From positions 32,755-96,754 of the forward strand of contig CAWDLN010000007.1 in NCBI GenBank assembly GCA_963803115.1: DNA of 64,000 nucleotides, given 5' to 3'. Below are positions 46,607-55,877 of this stretch, one piece after another. A program made the position numbers and the translations under genes. Numbering within the stretch: the first letter of the stretch is position 1; the number at the start of each line of letters is the position of its first letter. The notes under the pieces are model-generated. The model was not told the origin of the DNA and made no database searches. It saw only the letters and a program-made list of their open reading frames with translations. This stretch comes from DATBGZ01 sp963803115 (GTDB lineage: Bacteria; Actinomycetota; Actinomycetes; Mycobacteriales; Micromonosporaceae).

Positions 46607-47836
46607 GTGACCGAACCCATGACGGAGGCCCGGAGCACCGCCACGGAACCCTGGCCGGTCCGCGTGGTGAGCCAGAAAATCGCTGGCTGGGTGGCCAAGT
46701 TGGGGTGGGTCTGGGTCGACGGCCAGGTGGCGCAGATCACTCGACGCCCGGGCACGCAGACTGTCTTCCTCACGCTACGAGACCCGGCCGCGGACGTCAG
46801 CCTGACCGTGACCGCCCACCGCGACGTGCTCGACGCGGGAGTGCCCAACCTCGCCGAGGGTGCTCGGATCGTCGCGCACGCCAAGCCCGACTTCTTCGCT
46901 GGCCGGGGCACGCTGTCGCTGAGGGCGGATGAGGTACGGCAGGTGGGCCTTGGCGAGCTGTTGGCCCGGTTGGAACGGGTCAAGAAACTGCTGGCCGCCG
47001 AGGGACTCTTCGACCCGGCCCGCAAGCGTCGGCTGCCGTTCCTGCCGGCCCGGGTCGGCCTCATCACCGGCCGAGCCAGCGCCGCCGAACGTGACGTGCT
47101 CACCAATGCGAAACGGCGCTGGCCGGCGGTCGAGTTCCGAGTGATCCCGGTCGCGGTACAAGGGCCGTCGGCCGTACCTCAGGTGGTCGACGCCATCGCG
47201 CTGCTCGACCAGGACCCAGGAGTTGATGTGATCATCCTGGCCCGAGGCGGGGGCAGCATCGAGGATCTCCTTCCGTTCTCCGACGAGGCGCTCTGCCGGG
47301 CGGTCTTTGCCTGCCGGACGCCGGTCATCTCGGCGATCGGCCATGAGACCGACACCCCGCTCGTGGACTTCGTGGCCGATGTTCGCGCATCCACTCCGAC
47401 CGACGCGGCCAAGCGGGCGGTGCCGGATCTGGCGGAGGAGCTGGCCCTCATCGCGGCGGCCCGGACCCGGCTAGACCGGGCGATCCTCAACCGGCTCGAC
47501 CGGGAACAGCAGCGGCTCGACGCGCTGCGCTCCCGCCCGGTCCTGGTCGCACCGACCACCATGCTCGATAATCGGGTCGACCACGTCGCCGCGCTACGGG
47601 AGCGCGCGGGCCGCAACCTCGCCCACCGGCTCGACCGCGCCGGCAGCGAGCTGCATCACATGCACGCCCGACTGCGAGCGATATCGCCACTGGCCACAAT
47701 GGAGCGTGGATACGCGATCGTCCAGCGCCGGGCGGACTTGGCCGTACTCCGGGATCCCGCGGACGCCGCCGTCGGAGTGGACCTGCGGGTACGCCTGGCC
47801 CGGGGCGAATTGGCGGCTAGGGTGGTGTCACCATGA
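46607..47836 (+). CDS. xseA: Exodeoxyribonuclease VII large subunit
   Basis: A 409-residue nuclease subunit. The N-terminal OB fold (WVWVDGQVAQITRRPG) binds single-stranded DNA. The catalytic core includes VGLITGRASAAERDV, ILARGGGSIEDL and SAIGHETDTPLVDFVADVRASTPTDAA. The C-terminal coiled region closes with LATMERGYAIVQR. It overlaps xseB by 4 bp. The XseA-XseB complex degrades single-stranded DNA from both ends in repair. Confidence 0.96.
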   Translation: MTEPMTEARSTATEPWPVRVVSQKIAGWVAKLGWVWVDGQVAQITRRPGTQTVFLTLRDPAADVSLTVTAHRDVLDAGVPNLAEGARIVAHAKPDFFAGRGTLSLRADEVRQVGLGELLARLERVKKLLAAEGLFDPARKRRLPFLPARVGLITGRASAAERDVLTNAKRRWPAVEFRVIPVAVQGPSAVPQVVDAIALLDQDPGVDVIILARGGGSIEDLLPFSDEALCRAVFACRTPVISAIGHETDTPLVDFVADVRASTPTDAAKRAVPDLAEELALIAAARTRLDRAILNRLDREQQRLDALRSRPVLVAPTTMLDNRVDHVAALRERAGRNLAHRLDRAGSELHHMHARLRAISPLATMERGYAIVQRRADLAVLRDPADAAVGVDLRVRLARGELAARVVSP

Positions 47837-48030
47837 CAATCCCTGAGGATCTGTCCTATGAGGAGGCTCGGGCCGAACTGGCTCGGGTCGTCGAGCTCCT
47901 GGAGTCCGGTGGCGGCACGTTGGAGGAGTCGCTATCCCTCTGGGAACGAGGCGAGAAGCTGGCCGAGGTGTGTCAGCGGTGGCTCGACGGAGCGCGGGCC
48001 CGCCTCGACGCCGCCCGACCCGGTCCCTAA
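47833..48030 (+). CDS. xseB: Exodeoxyribonuclease VII small subunit
   Basis: A 65-residue all-helical subunit: LSYEEARAELARVVELLESGGGTLEESLSLWERGEKLAEVC is the family signature. Its ATG overlaps the xseA stop (ATGA), giving coupled translation for the many XseB copies that bind each XseA. Confidence 0.95.
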   Translation: MTIPEDLSYEEARAELARVVELLESGGGTLEESLSLWERGEKLAEVCQRWLDGARARLDAARPGP

Positions 48031-48080
48031 CGCGAGCTGGGGCGCCCACAGCGCGGGCAACCCCAGTCGAAGAGACCGCG

Positions 48081-48869
48081 CTACGGGAGGATTAGGTACA
48101 ACGTGTCGGGTGCGGCAACGATCTCGGTCGCGGCCGGCGCCTCGATCGTGACGGCCTCACCGTAGTCGGTGTAGGACGTCGTCAGGGGCGCCGCCGGGTA
48201 GCCCGCGACCGCCGGCATGTCAATCACCGTCTTGATAACGCGACCCTGGTCGTCGAGGGTGGCGGTGAACGGTACGACCTTCTGGTCGACGCTGAGCTTG
48301 TTCAGCTCCGAAGCGGGCAGCGCGATCGGCGCCGACTTGGAGATGTCCACTGTGCCCTCGATCTCGGTGGCGCTGACCGTCTCGGCCGTGACCACGCCCT
48401 TGATGTAGGCATCGATCGTCGACGAATCAGCGGTGGGAACCAGCGACGCGGACAGCCCGTTGGCGTTGAGCTTGGCCGTGTCGATCAGCAGCCAGCGGTC
48501 GCCGACACCACCGAGACCGGGGACGAACGAACCGAACGCGCCGAGATCCAGCTTGACGTAGACCTTGTCGCCGACGTGCAGCACCTTGGCCACGATCGTC
48601 AGTCCGTTGGTGCCCGTCTTCACGGTCACGTTTCGTAGCGTGTTCGCCCCCGTCGCGTCACGTGCTCCGTCGCCACTGAGCATGTCCCCGTACGTCACCG
48701 TGTACTTGAAGCTCTGGCCCTTGGTCTTCGCGGCGGCATCGTTGAGGACCTCGGTCGCGGTCTTGGGTGCCGCGGTCGCCTGCGAGTTCGGGTTCGCCGT
48801 ACAGGCACTCAGAAAAGTCAAAGAGGCGAGCACGGCCAGTCCCGTGACCGCCAGGCGGGATCTGTTCAC
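48081..48869 (-). CDS. LppX/LprG-like lipoprotein
   Basis: A 262-residue secreted lipoprotein. GTG 48869 is preceded by GGAGGAA. The signal peptide ends in the lipobox FLSAC, with the acylated cysteine near residue 24. The mature domain (SFKYTVTYGD, GDKVYVKLDLGAFG, VSATEIEGTVDISKS) matches the LppX_LprAFG fold, a hydrophobic-cavity protein that carries lipids or lipoglycans across the envelope in mycobacteria. Substrate here unknown. Confidence 0.85.
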   Translation of the reverse strand: MNRSRLAVTGLAVLASLTFLSACTANPNSQATAAPKTATEVLNDAAAKTKGQSFKYTVTYGDMLSGDGARDATGANTLRNVTVKTGTNGLTIVAKVLHVGDKVYVKLDLGAFGSFVPGLGGVGDRWLLIDTAKLNANGLSASLVPTADSSTIDAYIKGVVTAETVSATEIEGTVDISKSAPIALPASELNKLSVDQKVVPFTATLDDQGRVIKTVIDMPAVAGYPAAPLTTSYTDYGEAVTIEAPAATEIVAAPDTLYLILP

Positions 48870-48956
48870 AGGGGGTTCCTCCGGTTGTGGACGGACGCCG
48901 CCGAGCGTAGGCCCACCAGGCAACGCGTCAAGTCGAACCCGACTCCCCCTGGACGG

Positions 48957-49520
48957 CTAGTGCAGAGACGCGGCCAGCGCGGTCAGCTCGTCGACGCTCG
49001 CCTGGCCGACCGCGATCACTGTGCGCTCGTTCGTCGTATCGACCAGGGCCTGTTCGTCGCCACGCACGTTGGACGATCGCCACGCCCGGCCGTTGACAAT
49101 CACCTCACCCTGAGGTCGCACCTGATCGCCGAGCTCCCGCGGCAGCAACGATGCCGCGTCCTCGTTCGACTCGACGAGCTGAGCCGCGCCGCCCGACGGC
49201 GTGATGTATCCCACCCGGAGGGTTCCGTGCCCGTTAACGATCTGAAAGGCCGCGCTGACGGATCTCCATTCGGGGCCAAGGCCCTGCGGGGCCAAGACCG
49301 GAAAGAGGTTCGCCGCCTGGGCCTGAGCGATCGTCGGCGCCGGGTCCACGACCACGACGTCCTCGCCGCCCCGCAGCCGGAAGATCGCCACAATCAGGAC
49401 CAACGGGATCAACAGCACGACCAACGACAGGATCATGTCGCGAGCGGTACGGCTGTGCTTCACCGTGGCCGCTGAGGAGACCCGATCGGAGGGTGGAGCG
49501 GGGGCGTGGCCTTCTGACAC
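48957..49520 (-). CDS. DUF4245 membrane-anchored protein
   Basis: A 187-residue protein with one N-terminal helix (MILSLVVLLIPLVLIVAIF) and a ~125-residue extracytoplasmic domain containing GLGPEWRSVSAAF and LRVGYITPSGG, the DUF4245 features. Its position divergent from glpX is conserved in actinobacteria (as for Rv1100 and Rv1099c). Function unknown. Confidence 0.88.
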   Translation of the reverse strand: MSEGHAPAPPSDRVSSAATVKHSRTARDMILSLVVLLIPLVLIVAIFRLRGGEDVVVVDPAPTIAQAQAANLFPVLAPQGLGPEWRSVSAAFQIVNGHGTLRVGYITPSGGAAQLVESNEDAASLLPRELGDQVRPQGEVIVNGRAWRSSNVRGDEQALVDTTNERTVIAVGQASVDELTALAASLH

Positions 49521-49655
49521 GGTCCCATCCTCGACTACAGGCGCCGCGGTCCGGGCGCCGACCCGGACATGGACTGTTCACACGGTCGCCACATCTGTCA
49601 GGATTTTCTGCGACACCATCTCTCCAGACAGCAGGATGCTCGCGAGGAGTTCGCC

Positions 49656-50675
49656 ATGACTCACGTCCGCCGCACCGAAGATCTCGACCGCAACCTGGCC
49701 CTGGAGTTGGTGCGTGTGACCGAGGCGGCGGCCATGGCGGCCGGTCGGTGGGTCGGTCGGGGCGACAAGGAGGGTGGCGACGGCGCGGCCGTCGACGCCA
49801 TGCGCCAACTCATCAATTCGCTTCCAATGCGGGGCGTGGTCGTCATCGGCGAGGGCGAGAAGGACAACGCCCCGATGCTCTTCAACGGCGAACACGTCGG
49901 CGACTGGACGGGTGGCCCCGAGGTCGATGTCGCGGTCGACCCGATCGACGGAACCACGCTCATGAGCAAGGGCATGCCGAACGCGATCGCGGTGCTGGCG
50001 GTCGCGGAGCGTGGGGCGATGTTCGACCCATCCGCGGTCTTCTATATGGAGAAGCTCGCGGTCGGGCCGGACTGCGCGGACGTGATCGATATCGACGCTG
50101 GCGTGACCGAGAACCTGCGCCGCATCGCCAAAGTAAAGAACACGAGCGTCTCCGATGTGACCGTCTGCATCCTTGATCGGGAACGGCACCAGCAGCTCGT
50201 AAACGACGTACGCCAGGCCGGAGCAAGGATCCGGTTCATCTCCGACGGAGACATCGCCGGCGCTATCAGTGCCGCCCGCGAGCAGTCCGAAGTGGACGTT
50301 CTGATAGGCATCGGCGGAACTCCCGAGGGAATCGTGGCGGCGTGTGCGCTCAAGTGCATCGGTGGGGCGATCCAGGCCAAGCTCTGGCCGCGTGACGCCG
50401 AGGAGCGGGAGAAGGTGCTAGCCGCGGGGCACGATCTGGACCGGGTGTTGCACACCAACGACCTCGTCAAGGGCGACAACGCGTTCTTCGCGGCGACGGG
50501 AGTCACCTCCGGGGACCTGCTGAAGGGCGTGCGCTACCGCGGCAGTGGGGCCTACACCCAGTCCATCGTGATGCGCTCGAAGAGCGGGACGATTCGGATC
50601 ATCGACTCCTACCACCGTCTAGAGAAGCTGCGCAATTACTCCATTGTGGACTTCGACGGCCGGATGCCTATTTGA
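49656..50675 (+). CDS. glpX: Fructose-1,6-bisphosphatase class II
   Basis: A 339-residue metal-dependent phosphatase of gluconeogenesis, converting fructose-1,6-bisphosphate to fructose-6-phosphate. Metal and phosphate ligands are in IGEGEKDNAPM and VDPIDGTTL; GGTPEGIVAA is the family loop. ATG 49656 follows CGAGGAG. In many actinobacteria this is the main FBPase. Together with pckG at 59 kb, two gluconeogenic steps are encoded in the window. Confidence 0.96.
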   Translation: MTHVRRTEDLDRNLALELVRVTEAAAMAAGRWVGRGDKEGGDGAAVDAMRQLINSLPMRGVVVIGEGEKDNAPMLFNGEHVGDWTGGPEVDVAVDPIDGTTLMSKGMPNAIAVLAVAERGAMFDPSAVFYMEKLAVGPDCADVIDIDAGVTENLRRIAKVKNTSVSDVTVCILDRERHQQLVNDVRQAGARIRFISDGDIAGAISAAREQSEVDVLIGIGGTPEGIVAACALKCIGGAIQAKLWPRDAEEREKVLAAGHDLDRVLHTNDLVKGDNAFFAATGVTSGDLLKGVRYRGSGAYTQSIVMRSKSGTIRIIDSYHRLEKLRNYSIVDFDGRMPI

Positions 50676-50715
50676 GCCACGCGATTGTCTACGTCGGATT
50701 GGCCAAGGGATCCGG

Positions 50716-51615
50716 CTAGGCCATGGTGCGCAGGGCCGCGTCGAGTGGGGTGGGGCGCAGACCGAAGGTCTGCTGCGCCGCGGACGAGTCGAGAATCCAC
50801 GGCTGTTCGAACTGGTATCGGACCTCGCGAAACTCGCGGGCCTCGGCGTCGAATAGTCCGCCGAGCCACAGCAAGGGTTCGGGGATCGGGCGCAGCCGAG
50901 GCGCAGGGGCGCCCACCAATGCCGCGTACCGCATTGCGAGCTCGCGCAACGTTAGTGGCGTGGCCGTCGGCACGTGCCACGCTCGACCGAGGGAGCGCTC
51001 ATCGGTGCCGAGTGCTGCCAAGGTCGCGCCGACATCCTCGGTGAATGTCATGCTGTGCGGGACATCAAGGTTCGCCGGCACGAACGCCGGCTTACCCATC
51101 CGCACGCGGGGCAGGACCATCGTCGTAAAGAGTGACTTCGCCCCGGGTCCGATGTAGTCACTCGCCCTGGCTTCGGTGACGCGCACCCGGCCCGCCTCGT
51201 GAGCCGCCAACGCGTCGCGCCACATGGCCGCCCGGATGCGTCCCTTGACGGTAGTGGTGGCCAGCGGAAGCTCTTCCGTCATCGGACCCGCGACGGGGCC
51301 ATAGCCGTAGAGGTTGCTCATCGTCACGAGGATCGCGCCGGACCGCTCAGCCGCCGTGAGCATGGCCGATGCCAGCGGCGGCCACAGCTGCGGCCAGCGG
51401 TGGTAAGGAGGGTTGGCGCAGTTGTACAGCGTATGGGCACCGCTGGCGAACTTCGCAAGAAAATCGGCATCAACGGCGTCCGCGACGATCCGCTCGACGC
51501 CGTCCGGGCCGGCGCCGCTCCGTGTGATCACTTGCACGTCGTGACCGAGCTTCACCAGGTGCTGTGCGGTGGCGGTCCCTACCGGGCCCGCTCCGACGAT
51601 GACGTGACGTGCCAT
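50716..51615 (-). CDS. NAD(P)-dependent epimerase / extended SDR-type protein
   Basis: A 299-residue Rossmann protein. VIVGAGPVGTATAQHLV is the nucleotide site; the usual YxxxK active site is not evident (a Tyr lies in NLYGYGP, with no Lys three residues on), so it may be an atypical SDR. ATG 51615 follows GGAGG. It is divergent from a TetR gene, and their shared spacer holds palindromic operators, so it is probably repressed by that regulator. Confidence 0.85.
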   Translation of the reverse strand: MARHVIVGAGPVGTATAQHLVKLGHDVQVITRSGAGPDGVERIVADAVDADFLAKFASGAHTLYNCANPPYHRWPQLWPPLASAMLTAAERSGAILVTMSNLYGYGPVAGPMTEELPLATTTVKGRIRAAMWRDALAAHEAGRVRVTEARASDYIGPGAKSLFTTMVLPRVRMGKPAFVPANLDVPHSMTFTEDVGATLAALGTDERSLGRAWHVPTATPLTLRELAMRYAALVGAPAPRLRPIPEPLLWLGGLFDAEAREFREVRYQFEQPWILDSSAAQQTFGLRPTPLDAALRTMA

Positions 51616-51635
51616 TGTGACCTCCGTGACGATCG

Positions 51636-51704
51636 GAGAGCACTGCTCTCGATTAAGAGCCCTAGTCTCTTCCGTCTACTGCTCTCTGTCAAGAGCAGTG
51701 CTCT
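51636..51704. promoter_or_regulatory. Operator array of the TetR/epimerase divergon
   Basis: GAGAGCA-C-TGCTCTC (51636-51650) is a perfect palindrome. ACTGCTCT (51678-51685) pairs with AGAGCAGT (51692-51699), and AGAGCA-G-TGCTCT (51692-51704) is a second perfect palindrome. The AGAGCA half-site is common to all. One palindrome covers the epimerase side and the others end just upstream of the tetR -10 box, so one dimer type could control both promoters. Confidence 0.8.
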
Positions 51705-51713
51705 CGGATATGG

Positions 51714-51719
51714 CATAGT
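51714..51719 (+). promoter_or_regulatory. -10 box of the second tetR gene
   Basis: CATAGT six bases before GTG 51726, ten bases after the operator array; leaderless pattern. Confidence 0.45.
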
Positions 51720-51725
51720 GTTCTC

Positions 51726-52427
51726 GTGACGGAGACTCGAGCGACGTCCTTGCGGGCCCGAGTTCGGGCCGAGATGACCGACGAGATCAAGCGCACGGCG
51801 CGGCGCCAGCTTGCCGAGCACGGCGCGTCGAACCTTTCGTTGCGGGCAGTGGCTCGTGAGATGGGTCTCGTATCGTCGGCCGTCTACCGCTACTTGGCGA
51901 GCCGGGACGACCTGCTCACCGCACTGATCATCGACGCCTACAACGCCCTCGGCGCGGCCGCCGAGACGGCGGAGGCGTCGATGGAGCGGGCTGACCTCAT
52001 CGGGCGGTTCCGGGCGGTCTGTCACGCGATCCGTGACTGGGCCCGGGCGAACCCGCATGAGTACGCCCTGACGTACGGAAGCCCGGTACCCGGATACCAC
52101 GCGCCCGAGGACACCATCGGTCCGGCGACGCGCGTCACGACCGTCCTCATCGCGATTGTCGTCGACGGTACGGCGGCGGGAATCCTGCGCTCACATCCCG
52201 GTGAGTGGCTGGAGGCGGCGGTCCGTGAGGACATCGTGCGGTTAAAGGTGGGCCCTCCCGGTGTCGCGCCGTCCGTGATGGCGCGCGGTCTCATCGCGTG
52301 GACAGAGATCTTTGGAGCGGTCAGCTTCGAGTTGTTCGGTCGGCTCGAGAATGTGATCTTCGATCGGGACGCGTGGTTCGAGCACCAGGTCACCACGATG
52401 GCGCGCTATGTCGGACTGCGCCCCTAG
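51726..52427 (+). CDS. TetR-family regulator
   Basis: A 233-residue protein. The helix-turn-helix is NLSLRAVAREMGLVSSAVYRYLASRDDLLTAL in the first 70 residues, and a TetR_C-type ligand domain follows. It is divergent from the epimerase gene across the AGAGCA operator array, so autorepression and control of the epimerase are likely. The inducer is unknown. Confidence 0.92.
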   Translation: MTETRATSLRARVRAEMTDEIKRTARRQLAEHGASNLSLRAVAREMGLVSSAVYRYLASRDDLLTALIIDAYNALGAAAETAEASMERADLIGRFRAVCHAIRDWARANPHEYALTYGSPVPGYHAPEDTIGPATRVTTVLIAIVVDGTAAGILRSHPGEWLEAAVREDIVRLKVGPPGVAPSVMARGLIAWTEIFGAVSFELFGRLENVIFDRDAWFEHQVTTMARYVGLRP

Positions 52428-52430
52428 GCT
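52425..52430 (+). promoter_or_regulatory. -10 box of the GNAT gene
   Basis: TAGGCT overlaps the tetR stop codon and lies six bases before GTG 52437. Confidence 0.4.
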
Positions 52431-52436
52431 CTGCTC

Positions 52437-53074
52437 GTGCCCAAAGATCTGCTCGCGGCCACGTCGACCAAGGCCGCACCCTCGACCCCAACGTCGGTCG
52501 CACCCGTGACGGTCGACCGGCTCCCCGACCTCGCCCGGCTGTTCGGGACCAACAAGACCACCAGCGGCTGCTACTGCATGTGGTTCCTGGTGCCGGCGAA
52601 GGAGTGCTCGGCCGGCTGGTCGGGTGGAAACAAGCTTGCCTTCGAGGAGATGACCGCGGCGGACGCACACCCGACGGGTCTGCTCGCGTACCGGGACGAC
52701 GAACCGGTGGGCTGGTGCGCGGTCGGACCGCGGACCCGCTATGCCCGCGCCCTGCGCTCGCCGGTGTTGGCCGGCCGCGACCGTGATGCCGACGCCGATG
52801 TCTGGCTGCTGCCGTGCTTCTATGTGCGCCGAGACGCCCGCCGGTCGGGCGTGACGCGATCGCTCATTGAGGCCGCCGTCGCACTCGCCTCCCGGTCGGG
52901 CGCCAAGGCGATCGAGAGCTTCCCCTCGCGGGCGAAAAGCGGCGCAGCACGGGCGAGGCCTTCGTCGGTGTGGAGCCCTTGTTCGCGTCGTGCGGATTTA
53001 CGGTCGTGGATCGGCCGACATCCGCCCGCGTGGTCATGCGCCGCCAGCTCTCCCGCCGCACCCGCCGGGTGTAG
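52437..53074 (+). CDS. GNAT-family N-acetyltransferase, one frameshift at 52922-52925
   Basis: The first frame gives TTSGCYCMWFLVPAKECS, LAYRDDEPVGWCAVGPR and the acetyl-CoA loop CFYVRRDARRSGVTRSLI. It loses frame at a CCCC run (52922-52925). Adding one C restores ESFPLAGEKRRSTGEAFVGVEPLFASCGF and the stop at 53074, a normal ~212-residue protein. The following frame otherwise runs on to 53390 as noise over the next gene. Substrate unknown. Confidence 0.8.
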
Positions 53075-53095
53075 CCACCGGCTCGGGCAGGCCGG

Positions 53096-54067
53096 TCAGG
53101 TGCCGTCGGAGGAGTGGCCCGGGAACAGGTGCGCGGTCGGGTCGATCGCCACCGCCGCGTTGTTGACCGCGGTGGCGGCTTCACCGAAGCCGGTCGCGAT
53201 CAGCCGTACCTTGCCCGGGTATTCGGAGATGTCGCCGGCGGCGAAGATGCGCGGGAGGTTCGTCGCCGTCGTCGAGTCGACCAGGATGTGGCGCTTGTCG
53301 AGCGTCAGGCCCCAGTCCGCGAGTGGTCCCAGATCGGCAGTGAAGCCGAGCGCCGCGACGACCGTGTCGGCCGGCAGAGTTCGCGTCTGACCGGCCTTGA
53401 CGGCGACCTCACAGCCAGTCACTCGGGCGTCGCCGTGAAGCTTGGTCACCTCGGCGTTGACGATGAGCTCGATGGGAAGCTCCTGCACACGAGCAACGGT
53501 CGCGGCGTGGGCTCGGAACTTGTCCCGGCGATGGATCATCGTGACCGATTTCGCCAGTGGCTGCAGCGCGAGCGCCCAGTCGAACGCCGAGTCGCCGCCG
53601 CCCACGATCACGACGTCGTGCCCCGCGAGCACGTCAAGCTGCTTGACGAAAAAGATGACGCCACTGCCGGTGAACGCATCCGCGGCCGGGAGCGGGCGCG
53701 ATGTGAAGCTCCCCAGCCCGCCGGTGATGATGACGGCGCCGCACGTCAGGACCTCGCCATCCGCGAGAGTCAGCACGGGTCGGCCGTCCTCGGCGTAGCT
53801 CAGCTTCTCCGCCCGGACACCGAGCAGGTAATGCGGGTTGTACTGGCTGGCCTGCTCGACCAGGTTCGCCACGAGCTCCCGTCCCTTGATCACGGGAAAG
53901 CCGGCGACATCGAAGATCAGCTTTTCGGGATACATGGCCGTGACCTGGCCCCCGTGCTCGGGCAGCGCGTCGATGACCGCGATCGACAATCCGCGGAAAC
54001 CCGCGTAGTAGGCCGCGAACAGACCCGTCGGTCCAGCACCCACGATCGCGATGTCCACCTCGAGCAT
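53096..54067 (-). CDS. Ferredoxin--NADP+ reductase, thioredoxin-reductase-like type
   Basis: A 323-residue flavoprotein. FAD site VGAGPTGLFAAYYAG, NADPH site VGGGDSAFDWA, and the C-terminal AAGDISEYPGKVRLIATGFGEA contacts FAD. The redox CxxC of thioredoxin reductase is absent, which identifies the YumC-type ferredoxin/flavodoxin reductase. It shuttles electrons between NADPH and ferredoxin. ATG follows GAGGAG. This frame is intact although both neighbours are frameshifted. Confidence 0.9.
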   Translation of the reverse strand: MLEVDIAIVGAGPTGLFAAYYAGFRGLSIAVIDALPEHGGQVTAMYPEKLIFDVAGFPVIKGRELVANLVEQASQYNPHYLLGVRAEKLSYAEDGRPVLTLADGEVLTCGAVIITGGLGSFTSRPLPAADAFTGSGVIFFVKQLDVLAGHDVVIVGGGDSAFDWALALQPLAKSVTMIHRRDKFRAHAATVARVQELPIELIVNAEVTKLHGDARVTGCEVAVKAGQTRTLPADTVVAALGFTADLGPLADWGLTLDKRHILVDSTTATNLPRIFAAGDISEYPGKVRLIATGFGEAATAVNNAAVAIDPTAHLFPGHSSDGT

Positions 54068-54223
54068 GAACGCTCCTCAGTCAGAGCCCGAGTCGGCAGC
54101 GCAAAACGCGCCGCCGTCGAGGCCGCGTGATCCAGGCCCGGGTTGTTCCGCGCCCGCCAGGCCGACGCTACGTTTGCCGCGGCAGCCCGGGCAAGCATTT
54201 CGTGGGATCCAGCCGACCGTGCC

Positions 54224-54878
54224 CTACTCGACCGAACCGGCGTCGGGTCGCGATGAAGCGACGGTCGGGGCGGGCTCGAACTCGTCACGGCGCCGCCGGG
54301 TCACGACCGCCGCGAGCATGCCGCCGGCGAACCCGAAGAGGTGGCCCTGCCATGAGACCTGCTCGTCGGTCGGCACCAAAAGGATCAGCTGCCAGCCGTA
54401 GAGGAGTCCCACGATCAGCGCTACGGCCAGGTGCCACAGACTGCGCTCCACCAGGCCGCGGGTAAAGAGCAGTCCGAGCCACCCGAAGATCACGCCGCTC
54501 GCGCCGAGCACCAGGTAGTTCGGCGGGGTGAGGAACCACACTCCGAGCCCGCTGGAAACGTGATCAGCCAGGTCGCGACGAGGAAGCGCTTCGTGCCGGC
54601 CGCGAGGGCGAAGGTGCCCAGCAGGATCAGCGGTGAGCTGTTCGCGAGCAGGTGCTCCCATCCACTGTGGACAAATGGCGCGAAGAAAATGCCGTCCAGA
54701 CCGGACACGTCGTGCGGTCGGATGCCGGCAGCTGCGCGTCGAGGCGGCCGTGCATTTGTTGGTCGATCAACTCGATAAGCGCGAGTCCGGGAACCACCGC
54801 GCACATGACCACGAAGGCTCGGCCGAGCGCGGCGTAGAACGCGGTGGTGCCGAACTTGTTGGGATCATCCACGGCCAC
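54224..54878 (-). CDS. Rhomboid-family intramembrane serine protease, two frameshifts
   Basis: Three frames together make one rhomboid. GTG 54878 starts KFGTTAFYAALGRAFVVMC. A shift near 54735 leads to GIRPHDVSGLDGIFFAPFVH and WEHLLANSSPLILLG. A shift near 54552 leads to SGLGVWFLTPPNYLVLGASGV. The catalytic serine is in GASGVIFGW and the histidine in WQGHLFGFAGG, both present. It cleaves membrane-protein helices within the bilayer. Conserved sequence on both sides of each shift favours sequence error over decay. Confidence 0.8.
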
Positions 54879-54981
54879 GATGACGTGGTATCACCCACCG
54901 CCCACTGAGGAAAGTGGACCGACCTGGATGCCCGGAAAAATGGCCAAGTGGCCGATCGTCGGGGACCCGTCGCGGCCGGTC

Positions 54982-55836
54982 TCAGTACCAGTTGTGCGCT
55001 TGCCAGTACGACCAGGCGCCGCACGGGCTGCCGTAGCGGCCCGTGATGTAGTCCAATCCCCACCTGATCTGTGGTACCGGGTTCGTCTGGTAGTCCGAGC
55101 CGTACGCGGCCATCTTGCTCGCTGGCAACGCCTGCGGGATCCCGTACGCACCCGAGGACCGGTTCATCGAGCGCTCGTTCCATCCACTCTCGTGCGTCCA
55201 CAGGCTGTCCAGGCACCCCATCTGGTCGAGCCCGAAGCCGACCTCCAGCATGATGGCGCAGCCGAGCGCGCGGTTGCCCGCGAACTCGTTGCATGACGAC
55301 GGGACGTTCGGCGCCGGCGTGCGCGGTTGGGAGCGGCTGGCGACCTCGTTCGCCTTGCGGACGCGCTCCGCCTCGGCGGCGGCGGCTGCCTCGGCCTTCG
55401 CCTTCGCCAGCGCCCGCGCGGCGGTCTTCTCGTCGCCGATGGTGTCCGCCGGAAGCGCTGCCTGCGCCTCCACGGCTAGCGGCGTTGCCTGCTTCGGTGC
55501 GGAGTCGCGGCCGAAACCGAGGTAACCGCCGGCCACGGCGCCGAGCACGAGCACGAAGATCCCGATCAGGTGAAACCGGCGGGCGGGCTTGCGATGCGAG
55601 GCCACTGCGGGGGTGAGCTGCGTCGGAGCCTCGAGCGCCCGCTGGCGCGGGGGTCGCGGAGCCGAGGGCGGCGACGCAGCGGGTGCGGTCGCGGGACCGG
55701 TACGACGCCGGGTCGGCGTCTGGGGAGCCCGACCGTGGGACGGCGGCTCGGTGCGGAAGTCATTGCTGGGTCGGGGTTGCTGGCGCCCGGGGCGCCCGTT
55801 GGGAGCTGGTCGTGCTTGCTCGTGATTGTTGGTCAC
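54982..55836 (-). CDS. Membrane-anchored lytic-transglycosylase-like (SLT fold) protein
   Basis: About 284 residues from GTG 55836 (an upstream in-frame ATG at 55903 would start inside the hairpin region). A Pro/Arg-rich cytoplasmic segment is followed by one helix (FHLIGIFVLVLGAVAGGYLG), an Ala/Lys/Glu coiled stretch, and a lysozyme-like domain with the putative catalytic Glu in LWTHESGWNERS plus GAYGIPQALP and the C-terminal QIRWGLDYITGRYGSPCGAW. It probably cleaves peptidoglycan outside the membrane. Such proteins include resuscitation-type and division hydrolases. Confidence 0.8.
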   Translation of the reverse strand: MTNNHEQARPAPNGRPGRQQPRPSNDFRTEPPSHGRAPQTPTRRRTGPATAPAASPPSAPRPPRQRALEAPTQLTPAVASHRKPARRFHLIGIFVLVLGAVAGGYLGFGRDSAPKQATPLAVEAQAALPADTIGDEKTAARALAKAKAEAAAAAEAERVRKANEVASRSQPRTPAPNVPSSCNEFAGNRALGCAIMLEVGFGLDQMGCLDSLWTHESGWNERSMNRSSGAYGIPQALPASKMAAYGSDYQTNPVPQIRWGLDYITGRYGSPCGAWSYWQAHNWY

Positions 55837-55877
55837 GACTGGGCCGAACCACCAAGCTTTCCTCTCGCCGGGGACAT

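Noticed and set aside
53075..53390. In-frame continuation of the GNAT ORF
   Set aside because: It is only the wrong frame after the one-base shift at 52922-52925 and runs antisense over the ferredoxin reductase gene.
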